Under the pieces are notes generated by a model. The model saw only the letters and a program-made list of their open reading frames with translations, was not told the origin of the DNA and ran no database searches. DNA of 64,000 bases from Gordonia jacobaea (GTDB lineage Bacteria; Actinomycetota; Actinomycetes; Mycobacteriales; Mycobacteriaceae), in the NCBI RefSeq assembly GCF_001186365.1, contig NZ_LDTZ01000016.1, positions 248,001 to 312,000 on the forward strand, read 5' to 3'. Position numbers and translations under genes: made by a program. Positions 10,750 through 20,293 of the stretch are shown in pieces (the stretch's first letter is position 1; each line of letters starts with the position of its first letter).

Positions 10750-11831
10750 GCGCTCGCGCTCCGGTCGGACGGGTGCTCCTCGTGGAGGTCGTTGTCGGAC
10801 GTGGCGTCGGGACCGGTGAGTGCGAGGAATACCTCGTCGAGGCTCGGGCGCCGTAATGTTATGTCGGACAGACGAATTCCGGCGAGCGTCGTTCGACGAA
10901 CGATCTCGACCAAGGTGTCGGCACCCTCTGGCGCCGGCACGGACACGGAGATCGAGTCGGCTTCGTTCACTGTCGCATCGTCGGACTGAGTGCTCGCGTG
11001 CGTCGCGCCGAGATCTCCGAGGCAGGCGAGTAGCGGTTCGAGTTCCTCGGCAACGTTTGGCGTCACCCGATAGTGCGAGGCACCGGTCGCCGCCTTGAGC
11101 TCTGCCGCGGTTCCCGACGCAATCACACGGCCCTTGTCGATCACCACGATGCGGTCGGAGAGCGAGTCGGCTTCTTCGAGGTACTGGGTGGTCAACAAGA
11201 TCGTGACCCCCTGGTCCCGAAGTGCGGAGACGAGTCGCCAGACGTCCTGCCTGCTACGCGGGTCGAGGCCCGTCGTCGGTTCGTCGAGGAAGACCACCTC
11301 CGGTCGGGTGACGAGGCCGCAAGCGATGTCGATTCGACGGCGCATACCGCCCGAGTACTTTCCGACGCGGCGTTCCGCGGCGTCGGTCAGGCCGAAGTCG
11401 GTGAGCAGTTCGTCGGCTCGCTCGCGCGCAGCTCGCCTCGTCAGCCCCATCAACCTGCCGAAGAGGACAAGGTTGGCGCGTCCGCTGAGTGACTCGTCGA
11501 GCGCTGCGAACTGCCCCGTCAGCATGATGGATCGTCTGACCGCCGCGGCGTCGGCCACGACGTCGTGACCGGCGACGATAGCCGACCCGGCGTCCGGTTT
11601 GAGCAGGGTGCACAGCATGTTGACCGTGGTGGTCTTTCCCGCCCCGTTCGGTCCGAGGAGCGCCAGGATCGACCCCTTCTCGACGTCGAACGTGACTTCT
11701 GCGACGGCGGTGTGGTCTCCGAAGTGTTTCCGCAGGCCATTCGCGGTGATGGCGACCTCGGGGGCCGCACGATGCCGAGCGCGCGAGCTCGTGCTCGGCG
11801 AGGCAACGTGTCTGCGGAACGGGTGTGCCAT
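10746..11831 (-). CDS. ABC transporter ATP-binding protein (DrrA family)
   Basis: A 361-residue ATPase. Walker [11 protein letters not shown], the signature YSGGMRRR, Walker [14 protein letters not shown], and the D/H-loop region [15 protein letters not shown] are all intact. The C-terminal 90-residue regulatory domain ending in RRPSLDEVFLALTG is the DrrA-type tail that contacts the permease. I placed the start at the ATG at 11831 because GGAGAGGAG lies 7 bases upstream; an in-frame ATG 15 bases earlier precedes that site. It is the first gene of the leftward exporter operon and diverges from the NRPS genes across a 434-base regulatory region. A second, independent DrrA homologue lies at 55328-56425. 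Confidence 0.93.
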   Translation of the reverse strand: MAHPFRRHVASPSTSSRARHRAAPEVAITANGLRKHFGDHTAVAEVTFDVEKGSILALLGPNGAGKTTTVNMLCTLLKPDAGSAIVAGHDVVADAAAVRRSIMLTGQFAALDESLSGRANLVLFGRLMGLTRRAARERADELLTDFGLTDAAERRVGKYSGGMRRRIDIACGLVTRPEVVFLDEPTTGLDPRSRQDVWRLVSALRDQGVTILLTTQYLEEADSLSDRIVVIDKGRVIASGTAAELKAATGASHYRVTPNVAEELEPLLACLGDLGATHASTQSDDATVNEADSISVSVPAPEGADTLVEIVRRTTLAGIRLSDITLRRPSLDEVFLALTGPDATSDNDLHEEHPSDRSASA

Positions 11832-12265
11832 TCGGCACTCCTCTCCCATGTGATGAGCATCTGTACCGGTGGCGTGACCTGCGCACCACCGCATTCCGGA
11901 TCGCCAAAATGATCCGGATTCCGCAATGAGCGCAGACTACATGTCGAATGTCTACCTGATCTACTTTTCCGCAGATCGATTTCGATGCGCGAGAAAGTTA
12001 CCCCGTTCAGGGGACATGTGTAACGACGAGGTGGAGATGAGCGATCAAAGTCGGGAAAGCATTTTTGTCACCTAATCCGCCCTGGTAATCAATTCTGAAC
12101 TACTTCCTTCGATTGAATTGTCTAGCGTTTCCTTCCGTAGAAATACACCTTGGGTGAGACTAGGTCGGGTAAATGGCGGGATCGGTTTCCAGGGCAGGCC
12201 GGCCGCAGCCAGCCGGCGTAGCCAGCGGGGATCGGGGCGAGTCGGTACAACCCGGGAGTGAGGAT
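11832..12265. promoter_or_regulatory. Divergent control region between exporter and NRPS operons
   Basis: This stretch has no gene and is more AT-rich than its surroundings. TCCGGATC (11895-11902) and GATCCGGA (11911-11918) form a perfect 8+8 inverted repeat with an 8-base spacer, about 65-85 bases upstream of the exporter ATG. CCCCGTTCAGGGGAC (12001-12015) matches a second copy upstream of the small LuxR-type gene at 51464-51478. I do not see a convincing -35/-10 pair for the NRPS gene and no good IdeR/iron box. The NRPS could start translation anywhere from 12173, but GTGAGGAT before 12266 is the best ribosome-binding site. Confidence 0.5.
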
Positions 12266-15200
12266 ATGAGCCAACAGCACACGGCGGACGATCGTCGTGA
12301 AGCGGGCCTCGGTGGTCCGCTGCTCGAGTTGACGGCCGCGCAGCGCGGCATGTGGTTTGCGGAAAGTCTCTCTCCTGATTACTCGGTAACCGTCGCGCAG
12401 TACATCGACATCAGGGATGATGATCGGCCGCTCGATGAGGAACTTCTTCGCCAGTTGATCGTCGACGCAGGTCGTGAGACCGAGATGGCCTTCACACGGA
12501 TCGTCGAGGTCGACGGTGTGCCGATGCAGGTTGTTGACCAGTCGATCGACAACCATTTGCAGGTTGTCGACCTTCGCGGCGAAGCCGATCCGGTCGCTCG
12601 CGCCCGTGACTGGATGAATTCCGATTATCGCGGCAATATGGACCTGCTGTCGGACCCCCTCGTCGTCGGTGCACTTCTTCGCGTCGCCGATGATCGCATT
12701 TTTTGGTACGTGCGTGCGCATCACATAGCCCTCGACGGATACGCAGCGCTGACCGTGGTATACGAGATTCTCAACCGTTACAACGCGGCGGTCACGGGTG
12801 CGGAATACGTCTCCAAACCCGGCGCCAAGCTCGATGAATTGGTTGCCGACGATCAGAAGTATCTCAGTGGCACCCGCCGCCAGGCTGACCGCGAATATTG
12901 GGCAGATCGCGTCCATGATCTTCCTGAACGAGTCACCCTCGCTCAGCAATCCGCAGCGGCTCCACTGTCGCCCTGCAATGCCGTTGCCGCCACCGAGATG
13001 GATTCCGCGCGCCAGCAGACCATCGAGCGTCTTGCCGCGTCGCTCAACAGTTCGCCTGCGGTGCTACTGAGTGCCGGATTTTCGGCATTTCTCGCCCGGA
13101 TGGCGGGAACCGACGATGTCGTTCTCAGCCTTCCGGTGACCGGCCGGGCCACGGCAAAGATCAAGCGTGCGGCCGGCATGGTCTCCAACATGTTGCCCGT
13201 GCGATTTCGCGACGTGAGGCGTCTGTCGATGCGCGGCCTCGTCGACCAGGCGCAGCTCGAGTTCACCGGTGTGCTCCGGCACCAGCGCTACCGGTTCGAA
13301 GACATCCGCCTCGACGCGGGACTGCAGGACGCCAACACCGCGTCGTTCGGTCCGATCGTGAACATCATGTTCTTCGACAAGCCCGTCGAGATGGCGGGTG
13401 CGACCGTGGACTACCACATCCTGGCGTCGGGCATCCTCGAGGATCTGCGGCTCAACCTGTACCAAGCGAGTCCCACCGCACGGATCGGCGTCGACCTGCA
13501 CGGCAACCCCAATCTCTACGACGAGGCCGAACTGCGCGGCCACCTCGAGCGCTTCCTCGCGTTCCTCGATCGCGTCCTGGCGCACCTGGACACTCCCATC
13601 GGCGACCTCGATCTGCTGCTCCCCGGCGAACGCGCGGATCTCCTCGACCTCGGCGTAGGCCCGCTCCGGCCGCTCCCGACGCCGTCTGCCCACCTGCTCG
13701 ACGGTTTCGAGGCCGCGGTCGGTGAGACACCGACGGCCACCGCGGTCGAGTTCGGCGACCATCAGTGGACATACGGGGAGTTCGATGAACTGCGGTGGCG
13801 CTTCGCGGCCACTTTGCGTATGGCGGGAGTCGGCCAGGGCGATCACGTTGTCGTCTCGCTCGACCGTGGGCCCGCCCAGGTCGTCGCGATCTACGCGGTA
13901 CTCACCCTGGGCGTGGCGTACGTCCCCGTCGACCCCACGCAACCCGACCAGCGCCGTTCGCTCATCGCCGATGCCGTCGGCGCGCGAGTGGTGATCGACG
14001 ACGAGTACCTCGCCAACGTGGGGTTCGGCCCTGGTGGGTTCGACGACGGCAGGATCTACGACGGCGCAAGGAAAACTGTGGGCGGCGGGGCAACTGCCGC
14101 CTACGTCATCTTCACCTCGGGCTCGACCGGCGTGCCCAAAGGCGTGCAGGTCAGCCACGAGGCGGTCATCAACAGACTCGCCTGGATGCAGGACAACTAC
14201 GGCCTCGCGACCGACGACGTCGTGCTCTACAAGACTCCGTTCACCTTCGACGTCTCGGTGTGGGAGTTGCTCTGGGCTCTCGGGCGGGGTGCTCGGCTGG
14301 TGATCGCCAAGCCGGGTGGCCACCGCGATCCCGCGTATCTGCGTGAGTTGATCATCTCGCGCGGGATCACCGTCCTGCACTTCGTTCCGTCGATGCTCGA
14401 CGTGTACACCGAGGTGCTGGCGAACGAGGGGCACTCGACGCTTCTGCCGGCGACGGTCAGGTTCGTGTTCACCTCAGGTGAGGCTCTTCCGCGGAGTCTC
14501 GCCGAGCGGGTGATCGACGGATCGCACGCTGATCTGGTCAATCTCTACGGCCCCACCGAGGCGGCGGTCGATGTCACCGAGTGCACGGTGGGCAGCGACG
14601 ACGGTCCGGTGCCCATCGGTACGCCGGTGGCCAACACTCGGGTTCATGTCCTCGACGGTGCCTTGGCTCAGGTTCCGGTCGGTGTCGCGGGTGAGCTCTA
14701 CCTCGCCGGTATCCAACTGGCCGACGGTTATGTCGGTCGTCCCGGGCTGACCTCGGAACGATTCGTCGCCGACCCGTTCGGGCCCGATGGCACTCGGATG
14801 TACCGAACCGGCGATCTGGTCAGGTGGGCAGACGATGGGAGTCTGCACTATCTCGGACGGACCGACTTCCAGATCAAGATCCGTGGACAACGCGTCGAGC
14901 CGGGAGAGATCGAGGCCGTCCTCGACGCCATGCCCGGAGTCGATGCGAGTGCGGTGGTGCCTCGTACCGACCTCGCTGCGGGACCCGTGCTCGTCGCGTA
15001 CGTCCGTTCCGAGAGCACGGACGTCACCGAGAGTGCCGCACTGGCATGGTGCCGCGGGCATCTGCCATCGCACATGGTCCCGGTTGCTGCGATGCGACTC
15101 GACGAGTTCCCGTTGAACCCCTCGGGCAAGCTCGATCGGAAGCGGCTTCCCGTACCCGAACTGAACCGCTCCGTCGAGTACGTCGCGCCACGAACCCGAG

Positions 15201-18200
15201 TCGAGCTCGCGCTCTCCTCACTGATCACCGAGCTCCTCGGTGTTGAGCGGATCGGATTGCGCGACAACATCTTCGCGCTGGGTGGCGACTCGCTGATGGC
15301 CGCGCGTCTCGTCTCGCGCGCGCGTAGCGAACGAGATCTCCAGGTTGATCTGACCACCGTGTTCTCGGCTGTCGACATCGGTGGGATCGCAGATCTGACC
15401 GAATTCGGTGGCGAGCCCGAACACGTGGTGTTACGCCGCTTCGAACGGGAAGCGGTCATTCCGTTGTCGCACGCGCAGACTCGGCTGTGGTTCGTCAATC
15501 GCATGGACCCGGGCGCCGCGACCTACAACATGCCCGGCGCCGTGCGACTCGGTCACGAAGTCGATGTCGACGCATTGCACGCGTCGATCGAGTTTCTCGT
15601 GGAGCGTCACGAGACGCTGCGCACACGTTTCGGCTCCCACCTCGGCGAGCCCGTGCAGGAGATCCTCACGACTGCCGAGGCGATGGAGTTCCTCGACACC
15701 GAGGTGTTCGACGCGGTGGATCGTCTCGACGAGTTGATCGCAGCCGAGGCGGCTCGGGGTTTCGATCTCGTACGTGAGATCCCGTTCCGGATCCGCATCC
15801 TGCGTGATCGCGAGGGCTACGTCGTCGTCACCGTGTTGCACCACATCGCAGGCGACGGGTTCTCGCTACAGCCGTTGATCCGCGACCTGGTGGTCGGCTA
15901 CACGCACCTTCGTGACGGCACGAAGCCCGACCTCGAACCCTTGGAGGTCCAGTACGCCGATTTCGCCATCTGGCAGCGCACACTCCTCGGCGAGTTGGAG
16001 TCGCCGACCGAACGTGCCGCCGAGGGCCTGTCGTTCTGGCAAACCGAGCTCGCGGACATGGCCGATTTGCTGATGCTTCCCACCGATCGTCCTCGGCCGC
16101 ACCTGCCGACCGGGGCGGGCGGCTACATCGATGCAGTCATCGATGCCGAGCTCGCGACGAGCATCAGGGGCCTCGCGCGAGATCGCGGCGTCACACCGTT
16201 CACTGTGGTGCACGCGGCGCTGGCGATCGTGCTGTCGCGGTGGGCGGAGGTCGATGAGGTCTCGATCGGCACGGCTGTGGCGGGCAGAGACGAGCCGGCG
16301 ACAGCGGAACTGGTCGGAATGTTCGTCAATACGGTGGTGCTGCGCACCGCAGTGTCGTCTGTGGACACCGTGGCCGACCTCCTCGAGCGCGCCCACGAGA
16401 CCAAAACCCGCGCGGTTCGGCACGCCGACATCCCGTTCGAGTGGATCGTCGACGCGGTGAGTCCGGAACGCTCCGCCTCTCACACACCGCTCTTCCAGGT
16501 CGCACTGACGATGCACCCAGGGCACGCCACCACGCTGCATCACTTCGACGAATCAGCCCGACTCATCGACGCGCGGGTGCCCGCCGCGAAGTTCGACCTG
16601 TCGATCACGGTGACCGATCAGGCTGACTCGGGTGGTTACGATCTCGAACTCTCCTACGCCGCTGACATTTTCGAGCGTCGAACCGCGGAACGCGTTGCCG
16701 CACAACTCGATTTGGTGTTGCGAACGATGGTCGCCGCGCCCGCACGCTCGGTCGGGACCATCGACATCGTCGCCGACGAGGACCGGGCCGAGCTGATTTC
16801 CGGTGTCGAGGCACTCGCGGAGCCCGCGCTGCTGCGAGACCTTTTCAGGGCGGGCGCCGAGCAGGCGGACCCGCACTCGCTCGCCATCGCCGGCACGTCG
16901 GAGATCACCTGGTCGATGCTCGTGGCCCGATCCAATCAGCTCGCCCGCGAACTCGTCTCGATGGGTGTCGGTCCCGGCGACATCGTCGCGATCTGCGTTC
17001 CGCGTTCGCATCATTCGGTGCTCTCGATGATGGCGGTCGCCGCCTCGGGTGCGGCATTCGTCAGTATCGACCCGGCGCTGCCCGCCGCGCGCATCGCCGA
17101 GATCCTCGCCGACAGCGAAGCGGCGGTCGGGTTGAGCGTCGAGGAGAGCGCCTCGCGTCTCCCGGACGCAGTGGACTGGCTCGTCATCGGTCACGAGGAC
17201 ACCGAGTTCCGACTTGCCGGCCACAGCGGTGCGCCACTGGGCGACGCGGAATTGGCCCGCACACCGCATCTCGACGACCTCGCGTATCTGATCTACACGT
17301 CGGGGTCGACCGGACGTCCCAAAGCCGCGGCGCTGAGCCACCGCGGACTGTCGAATGTCGTCGCCAACCAGCAGTCGATATTGAGAGTGAGCAGCGAGTC
17401 GCGCGTATTGCACGTCGCGTCACCGAGTTTCGACGCGTCGATCTTCGAGATCCTGATGGCGCTCGGCCAGGGTGCCCGACTGGTCATCAGTCCCGCGGGG
17501 GTGTTCGGGGGCGACGAACTCGCCACCCTGATGAGGGATCAGAGCGTGACCCACGCGGTGATGACCCCATCGGCGCTGGGCACCATCGAGCCGGCGGCGG
17601 TGCCGAAGTTGCGTCGGGTGATCAGTGTCGGGGAGGCGTGCCCGCCGGACCTGATGCGACGCTGGGCGAGGGCGGGGCGCCGATTCCACAACCTCTACGG
17701 GCCAACGGAAGTCAGCATCTGGGCCACCGCGGCCGGCCCGATGACCGAGCACGACGAGGTGTCGATCGGTTTGTCCATCCCCGGTGTCGGTGCGATCGTG
17801 CTCGACCGCGCGCTGCGGCCGGTCCCCACGGGCGTTCCCGGCGAGCTGTATCTGCGTGGCGTCCAACTCGCCCGGGGTTACCATCGCCGCAGCGACCTGA
17901 CGGCGTCGAGGTTCGTCGCCGACCCATTCGCTCCCGGTGAGCGGATGTATCGCACGGGCGATCGCGTGATCCGCACAATGCGTGGCGATCTGCGCTACAT
18001 CGGACGCACCGACTTCCAACTCAAGATCCGCGGACTGCGTATCGAACCGGGGGAGGTGGAGGCGGCAATCGTCGACCATCCTCTCGTCACCGACGCGGTG
18101 TGCCTCGGTGTGCCGGCGCCCAACGGGGACGATGTGTTGGTGGCTTACGCGACGCTGGCCGAAGGTGCGTCCGCAGATCCTGCGCACATCCTCGAGCATG

Positions 18201-20272
18201 CGGCCACGCGACTGGCCGGCTACATGGTGCCGCACACGCTCGTCGTCGTAGACGAGTTCCGGCTCACCACATCGGGGAAAATCGATCGAAAGTCGTTGCC
18301 TGCAGTCGACTTCGGGACCGCGGCCCCATATCGCCAGCCGGGGTCGCAGTTGGAGATGGTGGTCGCAGGTGTTTTCGGCCAGGTACTCGGGCTCGAACGC
18401 GTCTCCGCCGATGCCGACTTCTTCCATCTCGGCGGCAGTTCACTCTCGGCGACCAAGGTCACGGCACGTCTGGCGGCGCTTCTCGACCGCCAGGTGCCGG
18501 TGAAGCTGCTCTTCGAGCGTCCGACGGTCTCCGCGCTCGCCGCGGCATTGACGTCGGGGCCGACGGGGCAGGGCATGCCTGCGCTCCACGCGCGCAGCCG
18601 CACCGAACTCGTGCACGTGTCCGGCATGCAGCGGGGCCTCTGGCTGATCAATCGAGCCGAACCCGAGTCCGCCGCGTACAACGTCGCGATGGCTTTGCGG
18701 CTATCCGGCGACCTCGACGTCCCGGCGCTCACCCGTGCCACGATCGACCTCGGGAGGCGTCACGAGGCTCTGCGCACCGTCTATCCGATGATCAATGGTG
18801 AACCGGTGCAGGTGATCATGCCCGCCGACGCGCTCGACAACGATGTGCTGCTCGAGGTACGCGACGTCGAGGGCTCCCTGAGCGCTGAGATCGCCGAGAT
18901 CACCGGTGCAGGCTTCGACATCACCGTGCGGCCACCGGTCCGGGCGGTGCTGCTCAGGGTCTCCCCGGACGAGCACGTCCTCGTCTTCGTGGTCCATCAC
19001 ATCAGCGCCGACGGTGCATCGATGATGCCTCTCGCGCGTGATCTGATGGCGGCGTACGCCGCACGGCACGGTGGGGCAGAACCCGCATGGAAGCCCCTGG
19101 CCGTGCAGTATGCCGACTTCAGCATGTGGCTCTCCGAACGACTCGCGGTGGTCGACGACGGGGTGTCCGAGCAGGAGCGCCAACTCTCCTATTGGCAGGA
19201 GCGTTTGTCGGGCGTGCCGGAAATCCTCGAGCTTCCTGCGAGTAAACCGCGCCCGAAGACACCGAGTTTCGAAGGCGCCGCAGTCGAATTCGAGATCCCG
19301 TCCGACGTGGTCGCCAAGCTCGAGGAGACCTCCCGCAAGCACCACACCACCCAGTTCATGGTCACGCACGCGGTGTTCGCGGTGCTGCTCGCGCGGCTCT
19401 CGGGCCGAGATGACATCGTGATCGGCACACCGTTCGCGGGTCGCGGTGAGCCGTTGCTCGAAGACGTCGTCGGAATGTTCGTCAACACCCTTGCGCTGCG
19501 TACCCGGGTCGACGGCGGCGAGCGGTTCCTCGAGTTGCTCGATCGTGTCCGCGGCGACGACCTCGCCGATATGTCGCATGCCGCAATCCCTTTCGACGAG
19601 ATCGTCGCGCGGATCATGTCGCGGCCGCCGACCGCGCACAACCCGATCTTCCAGGTGATGCTGGCGTTCCAGAACGTCGAATTCCCGGTGCTCCGCCTCG
19701 ACGGACTCACCGTCGAGCCCGTGCGCGAGGAACTGACATCTGCGAAGGTCGACCTGGCGCTCACCTTCTTCCCGAACGATCCGGAACGGGAGGCTCGCGG
19801 CGGGGCGCTGCGTGCCCAGTTCACCTACGCCACAGATCTTTTCGACGAGGAGACGGTGAAGCGGATGGCCGCCCGATACGTCCGGCTGCTCGCCGAACTG
19901 GTCGACGACCCCGAGCGCGTCGTCGGCGACGCCAGCATGGCCATCGACTCCGATCAGGCCGATGATCCCGCCGAGGGTGATGAGCAGGCGTCGCTGTTCG
20001 ATCTGATCGCAGATGCCGTGACCTGCGATCCGGATGCGGCGATCCTGCCCGACGTCTGTGCGGTCAGCTTCGGTGATCTGTCGACGCACGTGTCGGCGCT
20101 GAGCGCGGTTGTGCCCGACGCTGATTCGGCACTGACGATGGCGCTCATGACGTTGGTTCCCGGACTGGCCACCGCTGGGCCCGCCGAGCTCGACGACGTC
20201 CTGAGTTCGTTGCACGCCCGCGCACACAGGGTCGCGGCGCGCGACAAATCCACCCCTATAGATCCCATCTAG
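12266..20272 (+). CDS. Nonribosomal peptide synthetase, modules 1-2 and condensation domain of module 3
   Basis: A 2668-residue NRPS read as C-A-PCP-C-A-PCP-C plus a terminal stub. C1 (HHIALDG near residue 152) starts LTAAQRGMWFAESLSP and resembles EntF/DhbF starter condensation domains. A1 (FDVSVWE near 661) has pocket residues DVWHFSLVDK, the code of serine-activating EntF. PCP1 carries LGGDSL near 1006. C2 has HHIAGDG (about 1192). A2 (FDASIFE, about 1722) reads DAFVIVLIWK; substrate unknown. PCP2 has LGGSSL (about 2055) and C3 HHISADG (about 2244). The last 95 residues (about 2575-2668) look like the start of an A domain that breaks off. The next NRPS gene starts 21 bases later. No epimerase or thioesterase is present. 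The start was set by the ribosome-binding site; an in-frame ATG at 12173 is the alternative. Confidence 0.95.
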   Translation: MSQQHTADDRREAGLGGPLLELTAAQRGMWFAESLSPDYSVTVAQYIDIRDDDRPLDEELLRQLIVDAGRETEMAFTRIVEVDGVPMQVVDQSIDNHLQVVDLRGEADPVARARDWMNSDYRGNMDLLSDPLVVGALLRVADDRIFWYVRAHHIALDGYAALTVVYEILNRYNAAVTGAEYVSKPGAKLDELVADDQKYLSGTRRQADREYWADRVHDLPERVTLAQQSAAAPLSPCNAVAATEMDSARQQTIERLAASLNSSPAVLLSAGFSAFLARMAGTDDVVLSLPVTGRATAKIKRAAGMVSNMLPVRFRDVRRLSMRGLVDQAQLEFTGVLRHQRYRFEDIRLDAGLQDANTASFGPIVNIMFFDKPVEMAGATVDYHILASGILEDLRLNLYQASPTARIGVDLHGNPNLYDEAELRGHLERFLAFLDRVLAHLDTPIGDLDLLLPGERADLLDLGVGPLRPLPTPSAHLLDGFEAAVGETPTATAVEFGDHQWTYGEFDELRWRFAATLRMAGVGQGDHVVVSLDRGPAQVVAIYAVLTLGVAYVPVDPTQPDQRRSLIADAVGARVVIDDEYLANVGFGPGGFDDGRIYDGARKTVGGGATAAYVIFTSGSTGVPKGVQVSHEAVINRLAWMQDNYGLATDDVVLYKTPFTFDVSVWELLWALGRGARLVIAKPGGHRDPAYLRELIISRGITVLHFVPSMLDVYTEVLANEGHSTLLPATVRFVFTSGEALPRSLAERVIDGSHADLVNLYGPTEAAVDVTECTVGSDDGPVPIGTPVANTRVHVLDGALAQVPVGVAGELYLAGIQLADGYVGRPGLTSERFVADPFGPDGTRMYRTGDLVRWADDGSLHYLGRTDFQIKIRGQRVEPGEIEAVLDAMPGVDASAVVPRTDLAAGPVLVAYVRSESTDVTESAALAWCRGHLPSHMVPVAAMRLDEFPLNPSGKLDRKRLPVPELNRSVEYVAPRTRVELALSSLITELLGVERIGLRDNIFALGGDSLMAARLVSRARSERDLQVDLTTVFSAVDIGGIADLTEFGGEPEHVVLRRFEREAVIPLSHAQTRLWFVNRMDPGAATYNMPGAVRLGHEVDVDALHASIEFLVERHETLRTRFGSHLGEPVQEILTTAEAMEFLDTEVFDAVDRLDELIAAEAARGFDLVREIPFRIRILRDREGYVVVTVLHHIAGDGFSLQPLIRDLVVGYTHLRDGTKPDLEPLEVQYADFAIWQRTLLGELESPTERAAEGLSFWQTELADMADLLMLPTDRPRPHLPTGAGGYIDAVIDAELATSIRGLARDRGVTPFTVVHAALAIVLSRWAEVDEVSIGTAVAGRDEPATAELVGMFVNTVVLRTAVSSVDTVADLLERAHETKTRAVRHADIPFEWIVDAVSPERSASHTPLFQVALTMHPGHATTLHHFDESARLIDARVPAAKFDLSITVTDQADSGGYDLELSYAADIFERRTAERVAAQLDLVLRTMVAAPARSVGTIDIVADEDRAELISGVEALAEPALLRDLFRAGAEQADPHSLAIAGTSEITWSMLVARSNQLARELVSMGVGPGDIVAICVPRSHHSVLSMMAVAASGAAFVSIDPALPAARIAEILADSEAAVGLSVEESASRLPDAVDWLVIGHEDTEFRLAGHSGAPLGDAELARTPHLDDLAYLIYTSGSTGRPKAAALSHRGLSNVVANQQSILRVSSESRVLHVASPSFDASIFEILMALGQGARLVISPAGVFGGDELATLMRDQSVTHAVMTPSALGTIEPAAVPKLRRVISVGEACPPDLMRRWARAGRRFHNLYGPTEVSIWATAAGPMTEHDEVSIGLSIPGVGAIVLDRALRPVPTGVPGELYLRGVQLARGYHRRSDLTASRFVADPFAPGERMYRTGDRVIRTMRGDLRYIGRTDFQLKIRGLRIEPGEVEAAIVDHPLVTDAVCLGVPAPNGDDVLVAYATLAEGASADPAHILEHAATRLAGYMVPHTLVVVDEFRLTTSGKIDRKSLPAVDFGTAAPYRQPGSQLEMVVAGVFGQVLGLERVSADADFFHLGGSSLSATKVTARLAALLDRQVPVKLLFERPTVSALAAALTSGPTGQGMPALHARSRTELVHVSGMQRGLWLINRAEPESAAYNVAMALRLSGDLDVPALTRATIDLGRRHEALRTVYPMINGEPVQVIMPADALDNDVLLEVRDVEGSLSAEIAEITGAGFDITVRPPVRAVLLRVSPDEHVLVFVVHHISADGASMMPLARDLMAAYAARHGGAEPAWKPLAVQYADFSMWLSERLAVVDDGVSEQERQLSYWQERLSGVPEILELPASKPRPKTPSFEGAAVEFEIPSDVVAKLEETSRKHHTTQFMVTHAVFAVLLARLSGRDDIVIGTPFAGRGEPLLEDVVGMFVNTLALRTRVDGGERFLELLDRVRGDDLADMSHAAIPFDEIVARIMSRPPTAHNPIFQVMLAFQNVEFPVLRLDGLTVEPVREELTSAKVDLALTFFPNDPEREARGGALRAQFTYATDLFDEETVKRMAARYVRLLAELVDDPERVVGDASMAIDSDQADDPAEGDEQASLFDLIADAVTCDPDAAILPDVCAVSFGDLSTHVSALSAVVPDADSALTMALMTLVPGLATAGPAELDDVLSSLHARAHRVAARDKSTPIDPI

Positions 20273-20293
20273 CCGGAAGGTCTCCACACAGCC

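Noticed and set aside
12060-12170. IdeR/DmdR iron box upstream of NRPS1 (around 12070 and 12150)
   Set aside because: Only a single half-site resembling TTAGGTGA on the minus strand and a poor match (about 10 of 19) near 12150; not enough for an iron-control claim.
13064-14434. Long minus-strand reading frames inside the NRPS genes (13064-14434, 24218-25816, 37532-39781 and similar)
   Set aside because: They are antisense shadows of high-GC codons; the plus-strand NRPS domains are continuous and full of conserved motifs.
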